A DNA stretch of 50,754 nucleotides from Thomasclavelia spiroformis (lineage in GTDB: Bacteria > Bacillota_I > Bacilli_A > Erysipelotrichales > Coprobacillaceae). The stretch spans positions 1 to 50,754 of the forward strand of contig JAGZCC010000009.1 of the NCBI GenBank assembly GCA_018369555.1, given 5' to 3'. Positions within the stretch are counted from its first letter, which is position 1. The number at the start of each line of letters is the position of its first letter. The position numbers and the translations under genes are program-made. Under the pieces are notes generated by a model. That model ran no database searches, was not told the DNA's origin, and saw only the letters and a program-made list of their open reading frames with translations. Below are positions 25,555-34,596 of the stretch, in pieces.

Positions 25555-26153
25555 AAACAGTTGTAATGGATACATCAAATGCTTATCTGGTAATAGCTTT
25601 ATATGAAAATGATAAATGCCTTGATTGTTGTCAAGAACTTGGTAATAAAAGGCAATCTGAATATGCTATAACTTATTTAGATGAAATGTTAAAAAGAAAT
25701 AACTTTAATATTTTAGATTTTGATGAGATGATAATAACAATTGGTCCTGGTTCATATACTGGTCAAAGAGTAGCTTTAACAATTGCTAAAACATTAGCGG
25801 CAATTAGTAACATAAAAATAAAAGCTGTGTCTTCTTTACATGGATATGTAGGTAGTGATAAGGCAATTAGTGTTATTGATGCTCGTAGTAAAAAGGTATT
25901 TGTTGGTGTATATGATAATAATAAGAAAATTATTGATGATCAAATAATGTTAATTGAAGATTTTAATGAGTTTAAAAAACAATATTCCAATTATCCTGTA
26001 TATGGAGATAGTGAGATAGTTGGATATGATAAAATTGAAGTTGATTTATGTAAAAATATTTATGAAGCTGCAAAAAGTATTGAATATGTTGAAGATGTTG
26101 ATAATTTAATTCCTCATTATTTAAAGGATGTTGAGGCTAAAAAAATATGTTAA
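25551..26153 (+). CDS. tsaB: TsaB, t6A biosynthesis scaffold protein
   Basis: A 200-residue ASKHA-fold protein that dimerises with TsaD and is required for t6A formation. The diagnostic ITIGPGSYTGQRVAL is present, with an N-terminal VVMDTSNAYLVIALY. It is shorter than the enterobacterial protein, ending with a reduced C-terminal part, which is common in Firmicutes. It overlaps tsaE by four bases and rimI by seven, showing translational coupling. Confidence 0.94.
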   Translation: MKTVVMDTSNAYLVIALYENDKCLDCCQELGNKRQSEYAITYLDEMLKRNNFNILDFDEMIITIGPGSYTGQRVALTIAKTLAAISNIKIKAVSSLHGYVGSDKAISVIDARSKKVFVGVYDNNKKIIDDQIMLIEDFNEFKKQYSNYPVYGDSEIVGYDKIEVDLCKNIYEAAKSIEYVEDVDNLIPHYLKDVEAKKIC

Positions 26154-26593
26154 TTAGAAAAATGAACTATTTGGATGTTGATACGATTGTAGAAATTGAA
26201 AAAGAATTATTTACTTCTCCTTGGAGTAGAGATGATTTATATTATGAAGTAGAGAAAAATGCTTTTTCGACCATTTTAATTTTAGAAAATGATGATGAAA
26301 TAGTAGGATATATTGGGATGTGGTTATTAGGTGATCAAACCCAAATAACCACAATAGGAATAAGAAAAATGTATCAAGGTAAAGGATATGGAAAGCTTCT
26401 AATGGATAAATGTGAAGAAATTACTAAGATGCAAGAATATCCAAATATTAATTTAGAAGTTCGTGTTTCTAATGAAAAAGCAATTAATTTATATAAAAAA
26501 TGTGGTTTTAAAATTGTTGCTACAAGAAAAAATTATTATCAAGATAATCATGAAGATGCATATTTAATGATAAAGGAAATGGAGGGTAAGTAG
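26147..26593 (+). CDS. rimI: Ribosomal protein alanine N-acetyltransferase-like RimI
   Basis: A 148-residue GNAT enzyme. The acetyl-CoA binding stretch IGIRKMYQGKGYGKLLMD carries the Q/R-x-x-G-x-G motif, and the C-terminal ALYKKCGF-like segment (INLYKKCGFKIVATRKNYY) is typical of RimI. In Firmicutes this gene is regularly found between tsaB and tsaD, as here, although its substrate in such bacteria need not be protein S18. It starts inside the end of tsaB and ends one base before tsaD. Confidence 0.9.
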   Translation: MLIRKMNYLDVDTIVEIEKELFTSPWSRDDLYYEVEKNAFSTILILENDDEIVGYIGMWLLGDQTQITTIGIRKMYQGKGYGKLLMDKCEEITKMQEYPNINLEVRVSNEKAINLYKKCGFKIVATRKNYYQDNHEDAYLMIKEMEGK

Positions 26594-27628
26594 ATGTCAC
26601 TAATTTTAGCGATTGAATCAAGTTGTGATGAAATGGCAATGGCTGTTTTAAAAGGTAAACGTGAGTTTTTATCAAGTGTTGTAGCTTCCCAAATCGATAT
26701 CCATGCAATGTATGGTGGCGTGGTTCCAGAAATTGCTAGTAGAAAACATGTTGAATGTGTAAGTGTAGTATTAAAAGAAACATTGAAAAAAGCAAATATT
26801 TCAATTGATGAAATTGATGCTATTGCAGTTACTAAAGGACCGGGATTAGTTGGTTCATTGCACATTGGCTTACAGGCGGCAAAAACAATCTGTATGGCAT
26901 ATCATAAACCATTAATTGGGGTTCATCATATTGCTGGTCATATTTATGCTAATAATTATAATCAGGATATTGTTTATCCAAGTTTGTGTTTAGTTGTAAG
27001 TGGTGGACATAGTGAATTGGTTTTATTAAAAGCACCGTTTGAATTTGAAGTTATTGGAACGACATTTGATGATGCTGTAGGTGAAGCATATGATAAAGTT
27101 GGTCGAGTTTTAGGCTTGCCATATCCTGGTGGTCCAATAATTGATAAAATGGCTAGTGTTGGAAAAGCAACATATGATTTACCGCTTCCTTTAGATGATG
27201 ATAGTTATAATTTCAGTTTTAGTGGTTTAAAGTCAGCGGTAATTAATTTAAATCATAAAGCTAATCAACGTGGTGAAACAGTTGATAAAGAAAATTTAGC
27301 CACATCTTTTCAAAAAGTAGTAATTGAGGTTTTGGTCAATAAAACAATTAAAGCTGCTAAAGCTTATAATGTTAAACAGGTAATGTTGGCAGGTGGAGTG
27401 AGTGCTAATCATGGATTAAGAACAGCTATGGAAATGGCTGTAAGTAATTTAAATGATGTGGAATTATTATTACCACCAATGAGTTGTTGTACTGATAATG
27501 CGATGATGATAGCTTTATGTGCAAAACAGATGTTTGATTTGAAAATGTTTAGCGATTTGTCACTTGGAATCAAACCTAATTTAGATCTTGAAAAAGAGTC
27601 TTATCAAGGAGTAAGAAGTGATGGATAA
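26594..27628 (+). CDS. tsaD: tRNA N6-threonylcarbamoyltransferase TsaD
   Basis: A 344-residue metal-binding transferase that moves the threonylcarbamoyl group onto A37 of tRNA. It has an N-terminal LAIESSCDE signature, the metal motif H112-IAG-H116, VVSGGHSEL, and the later ASKHA motif MLAGGVSANHGLR. Length is normal. It follows rimI directly, with GGAGGGTAAG at the end of rimI as ribosome-binding site. rex begins eight bases before its stop. Confidence 0.97.
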   Translation: MSLILAIESSCDEMAMAVLKGKREFLSSVVASQIDIHAMYGGVVPEIASRKHVECVSVVLKETLKKANISIDEIDAIAVTKGPGLVGSLHIGLQAAKTICMAYHKPLIGVHHIAGHIYANNYNQDIVYPSLCLVVSGGHSELVLLKAPFEFEVIGTTFDDAVGEAYDKVGRVLGLPYPGGPIIDKMASVGKATYDLPLPLDDDSYNFSFSGLKSAVINLNHKANQRGETVDKENLATSFQKVVIEVLVNKTIKAAKAYNVKQVMLAGGVSANHGLRTAMEMAVSNLNDVELLLPPMSCCTDNAMMIALCAKQMFDLKMFSDLSLGIKPNLDLEKESYQGVRSDG

Positions 27629-28250
27629 AAAAATTTCAAATGCCACGATGTCACGTTATCCAGTTTACTTAAAAGCACTTAGAAAGATACAACATGAAGG
27701 TAAAGAAACTTGTTTATCAAGTGAATTATCAGAGTTAACAGGTATTTTGGATACAACGATTCGTCGGGATTTTACTTACTTATCTAAGACTAATAATTTT
27801 GGTCAACGTGGTAAGGGTTATGATGTCAAACACTTAATTGATGTATTAAGTGAAGTATTAGGCTTAGGTTTAGATGAATCGATTATTTTAATTGGGATTG
27901 GAAATTTAGGAAGTGCTATTTTAAAATATAATCGTTGGCAATATACAGTTGGAAAAATTGTATGTGGTTATGATCAAGATAAAAATAAGGAAGGCGAACG
28001 CTTTGGCGTTAAATTATACAATATTGATGATTTGGAAAAAACTTTTCCTAAGGATTGTAAGATTGCAATTTTAGCTATTTCTGAAAATGTTCAGCCAACA
28101 GTGGATCGTTTAATGGATTTAGGAATTAGAGGAATTGTAGATTTTACTCACACTCATTTTACGGTTAGACCAGGAGTAGAGGTACAGCAGGTTGATGTTG
28201 TAGTTGCAATTCAAGAATTAGTGATTAAGATGGATTCAAATCGACAATAG
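27621..28250 (+). CDS. rex: Redox-sensing transcriptional repressor Rex
   Basis: A 209-residue dimeric repressor that senses NADH/NAD+ and controls fermentative and hydrogenase genes. The N-terminal winged helix (SRYPVYLKALRKI, ILDTTIRRDFTYL) is followed by a Rossmann domain with IGIGNLGSAIL and the domain-swapped C-terminal helix. The frame allows GTG 27618, but AAGGAG at 27606-27611 fits ATG 27621. It overlaps tsaD by eight bases. The window also holds ackA and a hydrogenase, plausible Rex targets, but I saw no convincing TTGTTAA-type Rex site near them. Confidence 0.93.
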   Translation: MDKKISNATMSRYPVYLKALRKIQHEGKETCLSSELSELTGILDTTIRRDFTYLSKTNNFGQRGKGYDVKHLIDVLSEVLGLGLDESIILIGIGNLGSAILKYNRWQYTVGKIVCGYDQDKNKEGERFGVKLYNIDDLEKTFPKDCKIAILAISENVQPTVDRLMDLGIRGIVDFTHTHFTVRPGVEVQQVDVVVAIQELVIKMDSNRQ

Positions 28251-28253
28251 GGC

Positions 28254-28283
28254 TTGAATAGTAGGGCTGATAAAGTATATAAT
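28254..28283 (+). promoter_or_regulatory. Promoter of asnS
   Basis: TTGAAT at 28254-28259, an 18-base spacer and TATAAT at 28278-28283, 24 bases before the asnS start. The -35 begins just after the rex stop. Confidence 0.65.
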
Positions 28284-28306
28284 ATTTTAAAACTAGGAGG
28301 ATTAAT

Positions 28307-29692
28307 ATGTTTGAGTTTATAACGGTTAGAGAATTATATGAAATGTTTTTAAGTAATCAAGTAATGGATTTAGAAGGGTATGAATATGTTGAACTTGAGG
28401 GTTGGGTTCGTACTAATAGAAATAGTGGTAAATTAGGTTTTATAGCTTTAAATGATGGTACGTATTTTAAAAATTTACAAGTTGTGTATACTGAACAAGG
28501 GCTTGATAATTATGCTGAAATTGATAAATTATCAACAGGGAGTGCAATTAGAGTTGTTGGAAAATTAAAATTAACACCTGAAGGAAAACAACCTTTTGAA
28601 GTGGAAGCAACTGAAATTGAAATTGAAGGTCGTTGTGATGAAGATTTCCCATTACAAAAGAAACGTCATTCTTTTGAATACATGAGAGAAATTCCTCATT
28701 TAAGACCTAGAGCTAATACTTTTTATGCTATTTTTAGATTACGTAGTGTATTATCAATGGCAATTCATGAATTTTTCCAATCACAAGGATTTGTGTATGT
28801 ACATACACCAATTATTACAAGTAATGATGGTGAAGGTGCTGGAGAAATGTTTAGAGCTACAACTATTGATGGTACAAATTTTGCGGATGATTTTTTTGAA
28901 AAAGAAGCTTTTTTAACAGTTACTGGTCAATTACATGTTGAAGCTTTTGCAATGGCATTTAGAGATGTCTATACATTTGGACCTGCTTTTAGAGCTGAAA
29001 ATTCTAATACTTCAAGACATGCAAGTGAGTTTTGGATGATTGAACCTGAAATTGCTTTTGCTGATCTTGAAGATGATATGGATTTGATTGAAGATATGGT
29101 TAAATATTGTATTGATTATGTTCTAGATAATGCACCAGAAGAAATGAATTTCTTTGCTTCAATGATCGATAAAGACTGTATCAATCGTATTACAAAGGTA
29201 AGAAATAGTGATTTTAAACGTATGACATATACTGAAGCAATTGAGATTTTAGAAAAGGCAGATGTTAAGTTTAAAAACAAAGTTTCATGGGGAATGGATT
29301 TAAATAGTGAACATGAACGTTATATTTGTGAACAAATAGTTAAAGGCCCAGTATTTTTAACTGATTATCCAAAAGAAATTAAAGCATTTTATATGCGTTT
29401 AAATGATGATAATAAAACAGTTGCCGCTTGTGATTTATTAGTTCCTGGAATTGGGGAATTAGTAGGTGGTAGCCAACGTGAAGAAAGATATGATGTATTA
29501 GAAAAAATCATGGATGAAAAAAATATGACTAAAGATAACTTACAATGGTATATGGATTTACGTCGATATGGTGGATGTAAACATGCGGGATTTGGTTTAG
29601 GCTTTGATCGTTTCTTAATGTATTTGACAGGTATGCAAAATATTCGCGACGTTGAACCTTTCCCAAGAACACCAAGAAATCTTAAATTTTAA
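28307..29692 (+). CDS. asnS: Asparaginyl-tRNA synthetase
   Basis: A 461-residue class II synthetase that charges tRNA(Asn). It has an N-terminal OB-fold anticodon domain (VELEGWVRTNR), motif 2 region TFGPAFRAENSNTSRHASEFWMIE and motif 3 GFGLGFDRFLMYLTG. AGGAGG precedes ATG. No T-box leader is seen here, in contrast to thrS at 41483. A hairpin terminator directly follows the stop. Confidence 0.96.
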   Translation: MFEFITVRELYEMFLSNQVMDLEGYEYVELEGWVRTNRNSGKLGFIALNDGTYFKNLQVVYTEQGLDNYAEIDKLSTGSAIRVVGKLKLTPEGKQPFEVEATEIEIEGRCDEDFPLQKKRHSFEYMREIPHLRPRANTFYAIFRLRSVLSMAIHEFFQSQGFVYVHTPIITSNDGEGAGEMFRATTIDGTNFADDFFEKEAFLTVTGQLHVEAFAMAFRDVYTFGPAFRAENSNTSRHASEFWMIEPEIAFADLEDDMDLIEDMVKYCIDYVLDNAPEEMNFFASMIDKDCINRITKVRNSDFKRMTYTEAIEILEKADVKFKNKVSWGMDLNSEHERYICEQIVKGPVFLTDYPKEIKAFYMRLNDDNKTVAACDLLVPGIGELVGGSQREERYDVLEKIMDEKNMTKDNLQWYMDLRRYGGCKHAGFGLGFDRFLMYLTGMQNIRDVEPFPRTPRNLKF

Positions 29693-29720
29693 AAAAGCCT
29701 ATATTTTTATAGGTTTTTTC
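29691..29720 (+). terminator. Intrinsic terminator of asnS
   Basis: AAAAAGCCTATA pairs with TATAGGTTTTTT (one G-T pair) around a TTTT loop, beginning at the stop codon. Confidence 0.8.
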
Positions 29721-29731
29721 TTTTCTTGCGG

Positions 29732-29737
29732 TATAAT
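29732..29737 (+). promoter_or_regulatory. -10 element before the metallophosphoesterase gene
   Basis: TATAAT lies 17 bases before ATG 29754, implying a leader of about 10 bases. No clear -35 is present. Confidence 0.4.
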
Positions 29738-29753
29738 ATAGTTAGGCGATAAA

Positions 29754-31217
29754 ATGAATGAATATGATTTAATCAATTGTTATTTGAATTTAATTTTTGA
29801 TACTAACTTTACTTATTTTAGTCGCATTCTTGATGGATATCGTGGATTATGTCAATTTAGAAAATGGATGCGTAAGCGCAACATTAATCTAAATGCTATT
29901 GAAAATATTGGATATGATGCTTTTAATGCTATTTGCAAAGCTAAAAATAGGGAGCAGATAATCGATAAAATTGATCCTAAATATTTAGAAGAGTTATTTG
30001 AATATATCGATATACAAAGAAATAAATATCAGATTGTTGTGTTATCTAGTTTTGATTATAGTGATACAATTAATATTTATTTAACCTCACCACAGATTGT
30101 TAAGGATTTAAGTAATGATCAAGTAAATGTGATTAATTGTCATAGTTTATTAAAAAAAGATGATTTGTCATTTTATGGTCCATATAAGCATTTTGTTAAT
30201 GCATTATATCAAATTGATCGTTGGCCAGGGCTTTTAGTATTTAAAGGTGATGATTGGTCTTTTACACCGGTATATACGATAAAAGATATTCAAGATATAA
30301 TGTTTAAAATAGAGCATGGTACTATCTTTTCAAGTAAATATTTAAGTCCGTATGATAGTTATTTTGTACAACTTAGTGATTTACATTTAGGAAAGAAAAA
30401 GAAAAATAAAGGTTGTTTAGCTTTAGAAAAAAGTTTAGATGAAACTTGTAAACAATTAAGATCATATTATTCATTAAAATTTTTAATTACAGGAGATTTA
30501 ATGAATTCGCCTAATCGTAAAAATATGTATGAAGCATCGAATTTTATGAAGTTATTAAAAAATAAATATAGTGGTGATGTTTCTTTTATTTTAGGTAATC
30601 ATGATGTAATAGTTAATGGTTTTAATATTTTTAAAAGACAAAAAAGTAAAGTGATTGCTTTTTTGTTGAATGAAAGTATTAAGGTTTTTGAAAAAGAAAA
30701 AATTATTTTAATTAAAATAGATTCAACAGTAGAGGGAAATTTAGCAAGAGGAAAAATTGGTAAAAAACAATTAGATAATATTGATGAAGAATTAGCAAGT
30801 ATTAAAAATTTAAAGGACTATACGATGGTGGCAATGTTACACCATCATTTATTTCCCATTACACGTGATGAATTTTTAAAACAAAAATGGCGAGAAAAAA
30901 TGTTTGTAGGAAAAATAATGGATAGTTCTAAAGCGTTAGTAGATAGTCAAGATTTAATTGAATGGTTTAGAAAACATCAAATTCAATATGTCTTACATGG
31001 ACATAAGCATTTACCGTTTTTTACTAATCATGATGGGATGTATGTTATTGCTGCCGGTTCTTCTTGCGGAAGTGGCGCTAAAGAAAGCGATAGTCGTTAT
31101 TTAAGCTATAATGTGTTAAAGTATGATCATCGTTATAAGCGGTTTAAATATTGTTTCATTATTTATGATGATATGACTTTGCAAGATCGTCAAAGAATTA
31201 TAGTAAATATATTTTAG
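29754..31217 (+). CDS. Calcineurin-like metallophosphoesterase with unknown N-terminal domain
   Basis: A 487-residue predicted cytoplasmic protein. The C-terminal 285 residues carry the metallophosphoesterase motifs in order: QLSDLHLG, ITGDLMNS, LGNHD, MLHHH and HGHKH. It is therefore a two-metal phosphatase, phosphodiesterase or nuclease. The first 200 residues (YRGLCQFRKWMRKRNIN..., VVLSSFDYSD...) are not recognised and look like a separate soluble domain. The promoter and start are very close, giving a short leader with a poor ribosome-binding site (TAGGCG). The next gene begins nine bases after its stop, so the pair is an operon. The substrate is unknown. Confidence 0.8.
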   Translation: MNEYDLINCYLNLIFDTNFTYFSRILDGYRGLCQFRKWMRKRNINLNAIENIGYDAFNAICKAKNREQIIDKIDPKYLEELFEYIDIQRNKYQIVVLSSFDYSDTINIYLTSPQIVKDLSNDQVNVINCHSLLKKDDLSFYGPYKHFVNALYQIDRWPGLLVFKGDDWSFTPVYTIKDIQDIMFKIEHGTIFSSKYLSPYDSYFVQLSDLHLGKKKKNKGCLALEKSLDETCKQLRSYYSLKFLITGDLMNSPNRKNMYEASNFMKLLKNKYSGDVSFILGNHDVIVNGFNIFKRQKSKVIAFLLNESIKVFEKEKIILIKIDSTVEGNLARGKIGKKQLDNIDEELASIKNLKDYTMVAMLHHHLFPITRDEFLKQKWREKMFVGKIMDSSKALVDSQDLIEWFRKHQIQYVLHGHKHLPFFTNHDGMYVIAAGSSCGSGAKESDSRYLSYNVLKYDHRYKRFKYCFIIYDDMTLQDRQRIIVNIF

Positions 31218-31226
31218 GAGAAAAAG

Positions 31227-32612
31227 ATGAAATTAGTAGATGGAATGAAAGATGAAAAATTAGGTAGTGCAATATTGTATTGTTTTACAAAGGGATATGG
31301 TTCTGTACCTATGGATGTATATAATGTTGTTTTACCATTGTTATATAATGATATTTTTAGAGATGAAATTGGAAAGTTTAAAGACTTTACAAAGTGTATT
31401 AAAGCTTGTAATGAAAAAGATAAAGATTTCACAAATAAGATTTTAGAGGATATTAAAAATATGGATGAAATTACTAATCGTAGTTTAGGAATTTCATTAT
31501 TAAATAAAGATTTAAATTTTGAAATAAATGAAGGGGTAATGAGTGGCAATTGTAATGCTTCAAAAATCTTAGATTTAAATGAAGCAATTTTATTGGGAGA
31601 AATGTTAGCTGGTAAAAATTTGGATGAAATTATAAATATGATTCAAGAGGATTTTAAAATTGTATTTTTAGATTGTGAGACTTTGGGTCAAGATGTTGAT
31701 CTTAGCAAACTTAATAAATTTGGAGCAGTGACAATTTATCAACAAACTGCTAAAAAAGATATTCCTGATCGTATTAAAGATGCTGATGTTGTAATTACTA
31801 ATAAACATTTATTAGGTAAAGAACAATTAAAAAACTGTACAAAACTAAAATTAATTTGTGTAACTGCAACTGGTGTAAATAATATTGATTTAGAATATTG
31901 TAAAGAAAATAAGATTACTGTGTGCAATGTTAAAAGCTATTCAACTAATGCAGTTGCTCAACATACGTTTGCACTACTTCTAGATCTTTATAATAAAACC
32001 CATTATTATCATCATTATATTGCTTCAAGAAATTACTCATCTAGCTCAATGTTTACTCATTTAGGTTATACATTTAATGAATTAGCCAATAAAACTTGGG
32101 GAATCGTAGGAATGGGTGAAATTGGTCAAAAAGTAGCTAGTATAGCTAGTGCATTTGATTGTAATGTTCAATACTATTCAACAAGTGGAAAAAATAATCA
32201 GCAAGCTTATAAACAAGTAGATTTTGATACGTTATTAAAAACTAGTGATATTATTTCAATCCATGCACCATTGAATCAACAAACTGAAAATCTTTTTAAT
32301 CATGATGCTTTTATTAAAATGAAACCTTCAGCATATTTGATTAATGTAGGAAGAGGAAAAATTGTAAATGAAAAAGATTTAGTGGAGGCTTTAAAAAATT
32401 ATCAATTAGCCGGAGCTGGATTAGATGTGTTTGAAAATGAACCGTTTAATGATGATAGTCCATTATTACAAATCAATGATGCTACTAAATTAATTATGAC
32501 ACCACATATTGCTTGGGCACCGGTTGAAACCCGTAATCGTGTAATTGATGAAGTATGTTTAAATATTGAAGGGTTTAAAAATAATCAATTGAGAAATGTA
32601 TGTACGTTATAA
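31227..32612 (+). CDS. D-2-hydroxyacid dehydrogenase fused to an extra N-terminal domain
   Basis: A 461-residue protein. From about residue 143 it is a complete D-isomer-specific 2-hydroxyacid dehydrogenase: the NAD motif is GIVGMGEIGQKVA, the INVGRGKIVNEKDL segment follows, and the catalytic Glu and His lie in VFENEP and TPHIAW. The first 142 residues (LGSAILYCFTKGYG, VVLPLLYND, ITNRSLGISLL) are not part of such enzymes. They resemble, by pattern only, the middle component of ABC-three-component systems, though no ABC ATPase gene is near. AGGAG precedes ATG. Co-transcribed with the metallophosphoesterase. The fusion seems genuine, as the frame is uninterrupted. Confidence 0.82.
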   Translation: MKLVDGMKDEKLGSAILYCFTKGYGSVPMDVYNVVLPLLYNDIFRDEIGKFKDFTKCIKACNEKDKDFTNKILEDIKNMDEITNRSLGISLLNKDLNFEINEGVMSGNCNASKILDLNEAILLGEMLAGKNLDEIINMIQEDFKIVFLDCETLGQDVDLSKLNKFGAVTIYQQTAKKDIPDRIKDADVVITNKHLLGKEQLKNCTKLKLICVTATGVNNIDLEYCKENKITVCNVKSYSTNAVAQHTFALLLDLYNKTHYYHHYIASRNYSSSSMFTHLGYTFNELANKTWGIVGMGEIGQKVASIASAFDCNVQYYSTSGKNNQQAYKQVDFDTLLKTSDIISIHAPLNQQTENLFNHDAFIKMKPSAYLINVGRGKIVNEKDLVEALKNYQLAGAGLDVFENEPFNDDSPLLQINDATKLIMTPHIAWAPVETRNRVIDEVCLNIEGFKNNQLRNVCTL

Positions 32613-32636
32613 ACATGGATTTGTCCATGTTTTTAT
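32611..32636 (+). terminator. Intrinsic terminator after the dehydrogenase gene
   Basis: A perfect AACATGGA/TCCATGTT stem with loop TTTG and a T-rich tail, starting at the stop codon. Confidence 0.85.
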
Positions 32637-32661
32637 TATTTATATGATTAATTATATAGAG

Positions 32662-33079
32662 ATGATAACGATAAATAAAATACTAATATTATATAAATCA
32701 AAATATGAGCCAACGAAAAAATATGCTTATATGTTAAAAGAATGTTTGATAAATATGAATTAGTTATATTTACATCAGCAATATAGGTTAGTAATAAGCA
32801 GGATTAAAAGTATTGAAAAAATTATGAAGATTTAAAAAGGTGATTATTTTTAGTGTGGTTTATGATAAAAAGCATTCTCTAAAATTAGAGCCTATAATTT
32901 AAAAGATATATCGATGTTTTATGATAGGAAAACATGGGATGTAAAATGAATCAGGTTTAGCTAAAGGAAAGAAATGTAATTAGATTGATTAAAAATATGT
33001 AGAATCGATTATCAATTATATGAAAATGTGTGAAATATTAATATGTGGTTTTGATAATTTGTTGAAATTTGTTAAATAG
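32662..33079 (+). pseudogene. Decayed coding remnant, HAD-like in places
   Basis: No intact frame, but coding-like pieces line up in shifting frames. ATG 32662 opens a segment reaching YEPTKKYAYMLKE. A one-base shift then gives FDKYELVIFTSAI, followed by a stop. Further pieces read KKVIIFSVVYDKKHSLKLEP, KDISMFYDRKTWDVK and NESGLAKGKKCN. A final open run YVESIINYMKMCEILICGF continues to a TAG at 33077-33079. The ELVIFTSA segment is typical of HAD phosphatases of the NIF/CTD-like kind, a weak clue only. Multiple frameshifts and stops indicate an old gene loss. The promoter of the next gene lies in its last codons. Confidence 0.5.
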
Positions 33080-33090
33080 TAAGATAAAAT
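33062..33090 (+). promoter_or_regulatory. Promoter of the NSS symporter gene
   Basis: TTGAAA at 33062-33067, a 17-base spacer and TAAAAT at 33085-33090. Confidence 0.7.
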
Positions 33091-33124
33091 TATTTTGTTA
33101 ATATTTTTAAGAAGGGTTGTAAAA

Positions 33125-34498
33125 ATGAAAGAGAGAGAAAAATTTTCGTCGAGATTAGGATTTATTTTAATCTCTGCTGGTTGTGCAATTGGGTTAGGAA
33201 ATGTATGGCGATTTCCATATATTGTTGGACAATATGGTGGAGCTTTATTTGTGTTGATTTATTTATTCTTTTTGGTTGCCTTAGGGGCTCCAATAATGAC
33301 TATGGAATTTGCAGTTGGTCGTGCAAGTCAAAAAAGTGCAGTATTAGCCTTTGATACATTAAAACCTGGTAAAAAAAGCTGGAGCTGGATTGGAAAGTTT
33401 CAAGCATTAGGTAATTATGTTTTAATGATGTTTTATACTACTGTTGGTGGTTGGATGTTGTCTTATTTTGTAAAGATGGCAAAAGGCGAATTTGTTGGAA
33501 CGACACCACAGCAAGTGGAAAGTATTTTTAATAATTCACTGCAAGATCCAGTATTGCAAGTATTCTGGATGGTAGTTGTTGTTTTTTTAGGATTTGGAAT
33601 TTGTTCATTGGGATTAAAAAATGGTGTTGAAAAAATTACTAAAGTGATGATGTGTTCACTTTTATGCATTATTTTGATTTTGGTTGTAAGAGCTGTTACA
33701 TTACCAGGGGCTGGTGAAGGTTTAGCATTTTACTTGATTCCAAATTTTGAAGCAATTCAAAAATATGGTTTAGTCGAGATAATTTTTGCTGCTATGGGAC
33801 AGGCATTTTTTACACTTAGTTTAGGAATCGGGGCAATCGCTATTTTTGGTAGTTATATTGATAAAAGTCATCGTTTATTAGGTGAAACTATTAGTGTATG
33901 TACTCTAGATACTTTAGTAGCTTTATTTTCTGGGTTAATTATTTTCCCAGCTTGTTTTGCTTTTGGTGTAAATCCAGGAAGTGGACCAGGTTTAGTATTT
34001 ATTACTTTGCCTAGTATTTTTAATGAAATGTGGTTAGGGCAAGTCTGGGGAATGTTATTTTTTGTGTTTATGAGTTTTGCGGCATTATCAACAATTATTG
34101 CAGTATTTGAAAATATTATTTGTTTTGCAATGGATTTATTTAATTGGAGCAGAAAAAAAGCAGTAATTATTAATTTGATTGTAATTTTAATTTTATCACT
34201 GCCATGTGCTCTAGGATTTAATGTTTTAAGTGATATTGCGCCACTTGGTGCCGGCACAACGATTCAAGATTTTGAAGACTTTTTAGTAACATATAATTTC
34301 TTACCATTAGGATCACTAGCATATTTGATTTTCTGTACGACTAGATATGGTTGGAATTTTGATAATTTTATTAAAGAGGCGGATACTGGTAAAGGACTTA
34401 AATTTCCTAAATGGACAAAAAATTATTTAAAATATATTTTACCATGTATAATTATTATTTTATTTATACAAGGATATTATATGACATTTATAAAGTAA
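33125..34498 (+). CDS. Sodium-dependent neurotransmitter:sodium symporter (NSS) family amino acid transporter
   Basis: A 457-residue membrane protein with 11-12 helices. The NSS signature AGCAIGLGNVWRFPYIVGQYGG in helix 1 holds the unwound substrate and Na+ site, as in LeuT and MhsT. The helix 6-8 region (AMGQAFFTLSLGIGAIAIFGSY) is also conserved. Bacterial members import amino acids with Na+; which one cannot be told here. The frame begins at TTG 33095, but AAGAAGGG fits ATG 33125, and MKEREKFSSRLGFI is the usual beginning. It has its own promoter and terminator. Confidence 0.92.
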   Translation: MKEREKFSSRLGFILISAGCAIGLGNVWRFPYIVGQYGGALFVLIYLFFLVALGAPIMTMEFAVGRASQKSAVLAFDTLKPGKKSWSWIGKFQALGNYVLMMFYTTVGGWMLSYFVKMAKGEFVGTTPQQVESIFNNSLQDPVLQVFWMVVVVFLGFGICSLGLKNGVEKITKVMMCSLLCIILILVVRAVTLPGAGEGLAFYLIPNFEAIQKYGLVEIIFAAMGQAFFTLSLGIGAIAIFGSYIDKSHRLLGETISVCTLDTLVALFSGLIIFPACFAFGVNPGSGPGLVFITLPSIFNEMWLGQVWGMLFFVFMSFAALSTIIAVFENIICFAMDLFNWSRKKAVIINLIVILILSLPCALGFNVLSDIAPLGAGTTIQDFEDFLVTYNFLPLGSLAYLIFCTTRYGWNFDNFIKEADTGKGLKFPKWTKNYLKYILPCIIIILFIQGYYMTFIK

Positions 34499-34562
34499 AC
34501 TAGGGGGATTAATTTCAATATCATTGAGTTAAAGGATGTCATAGGATATTAAAGATTAATTT

Positions 34563-34596
34563 AAGGTGCTAATTCAATTACGAGTTAGTACCTTTT
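34563..34596 (+). terminator. Terminator after the symporter gene
   Basis: AAGGTGCTAA pairs with TTAGTACCTT (one mismatch region) and is followed by TTTT, 65 bases after the stop. Confidence 0.65.

Noticed and set aside
33868..34257. A 129-codon minus-strand frame opposite the NSS symporter
   Set aside because: Antisense shadow; no start signals.
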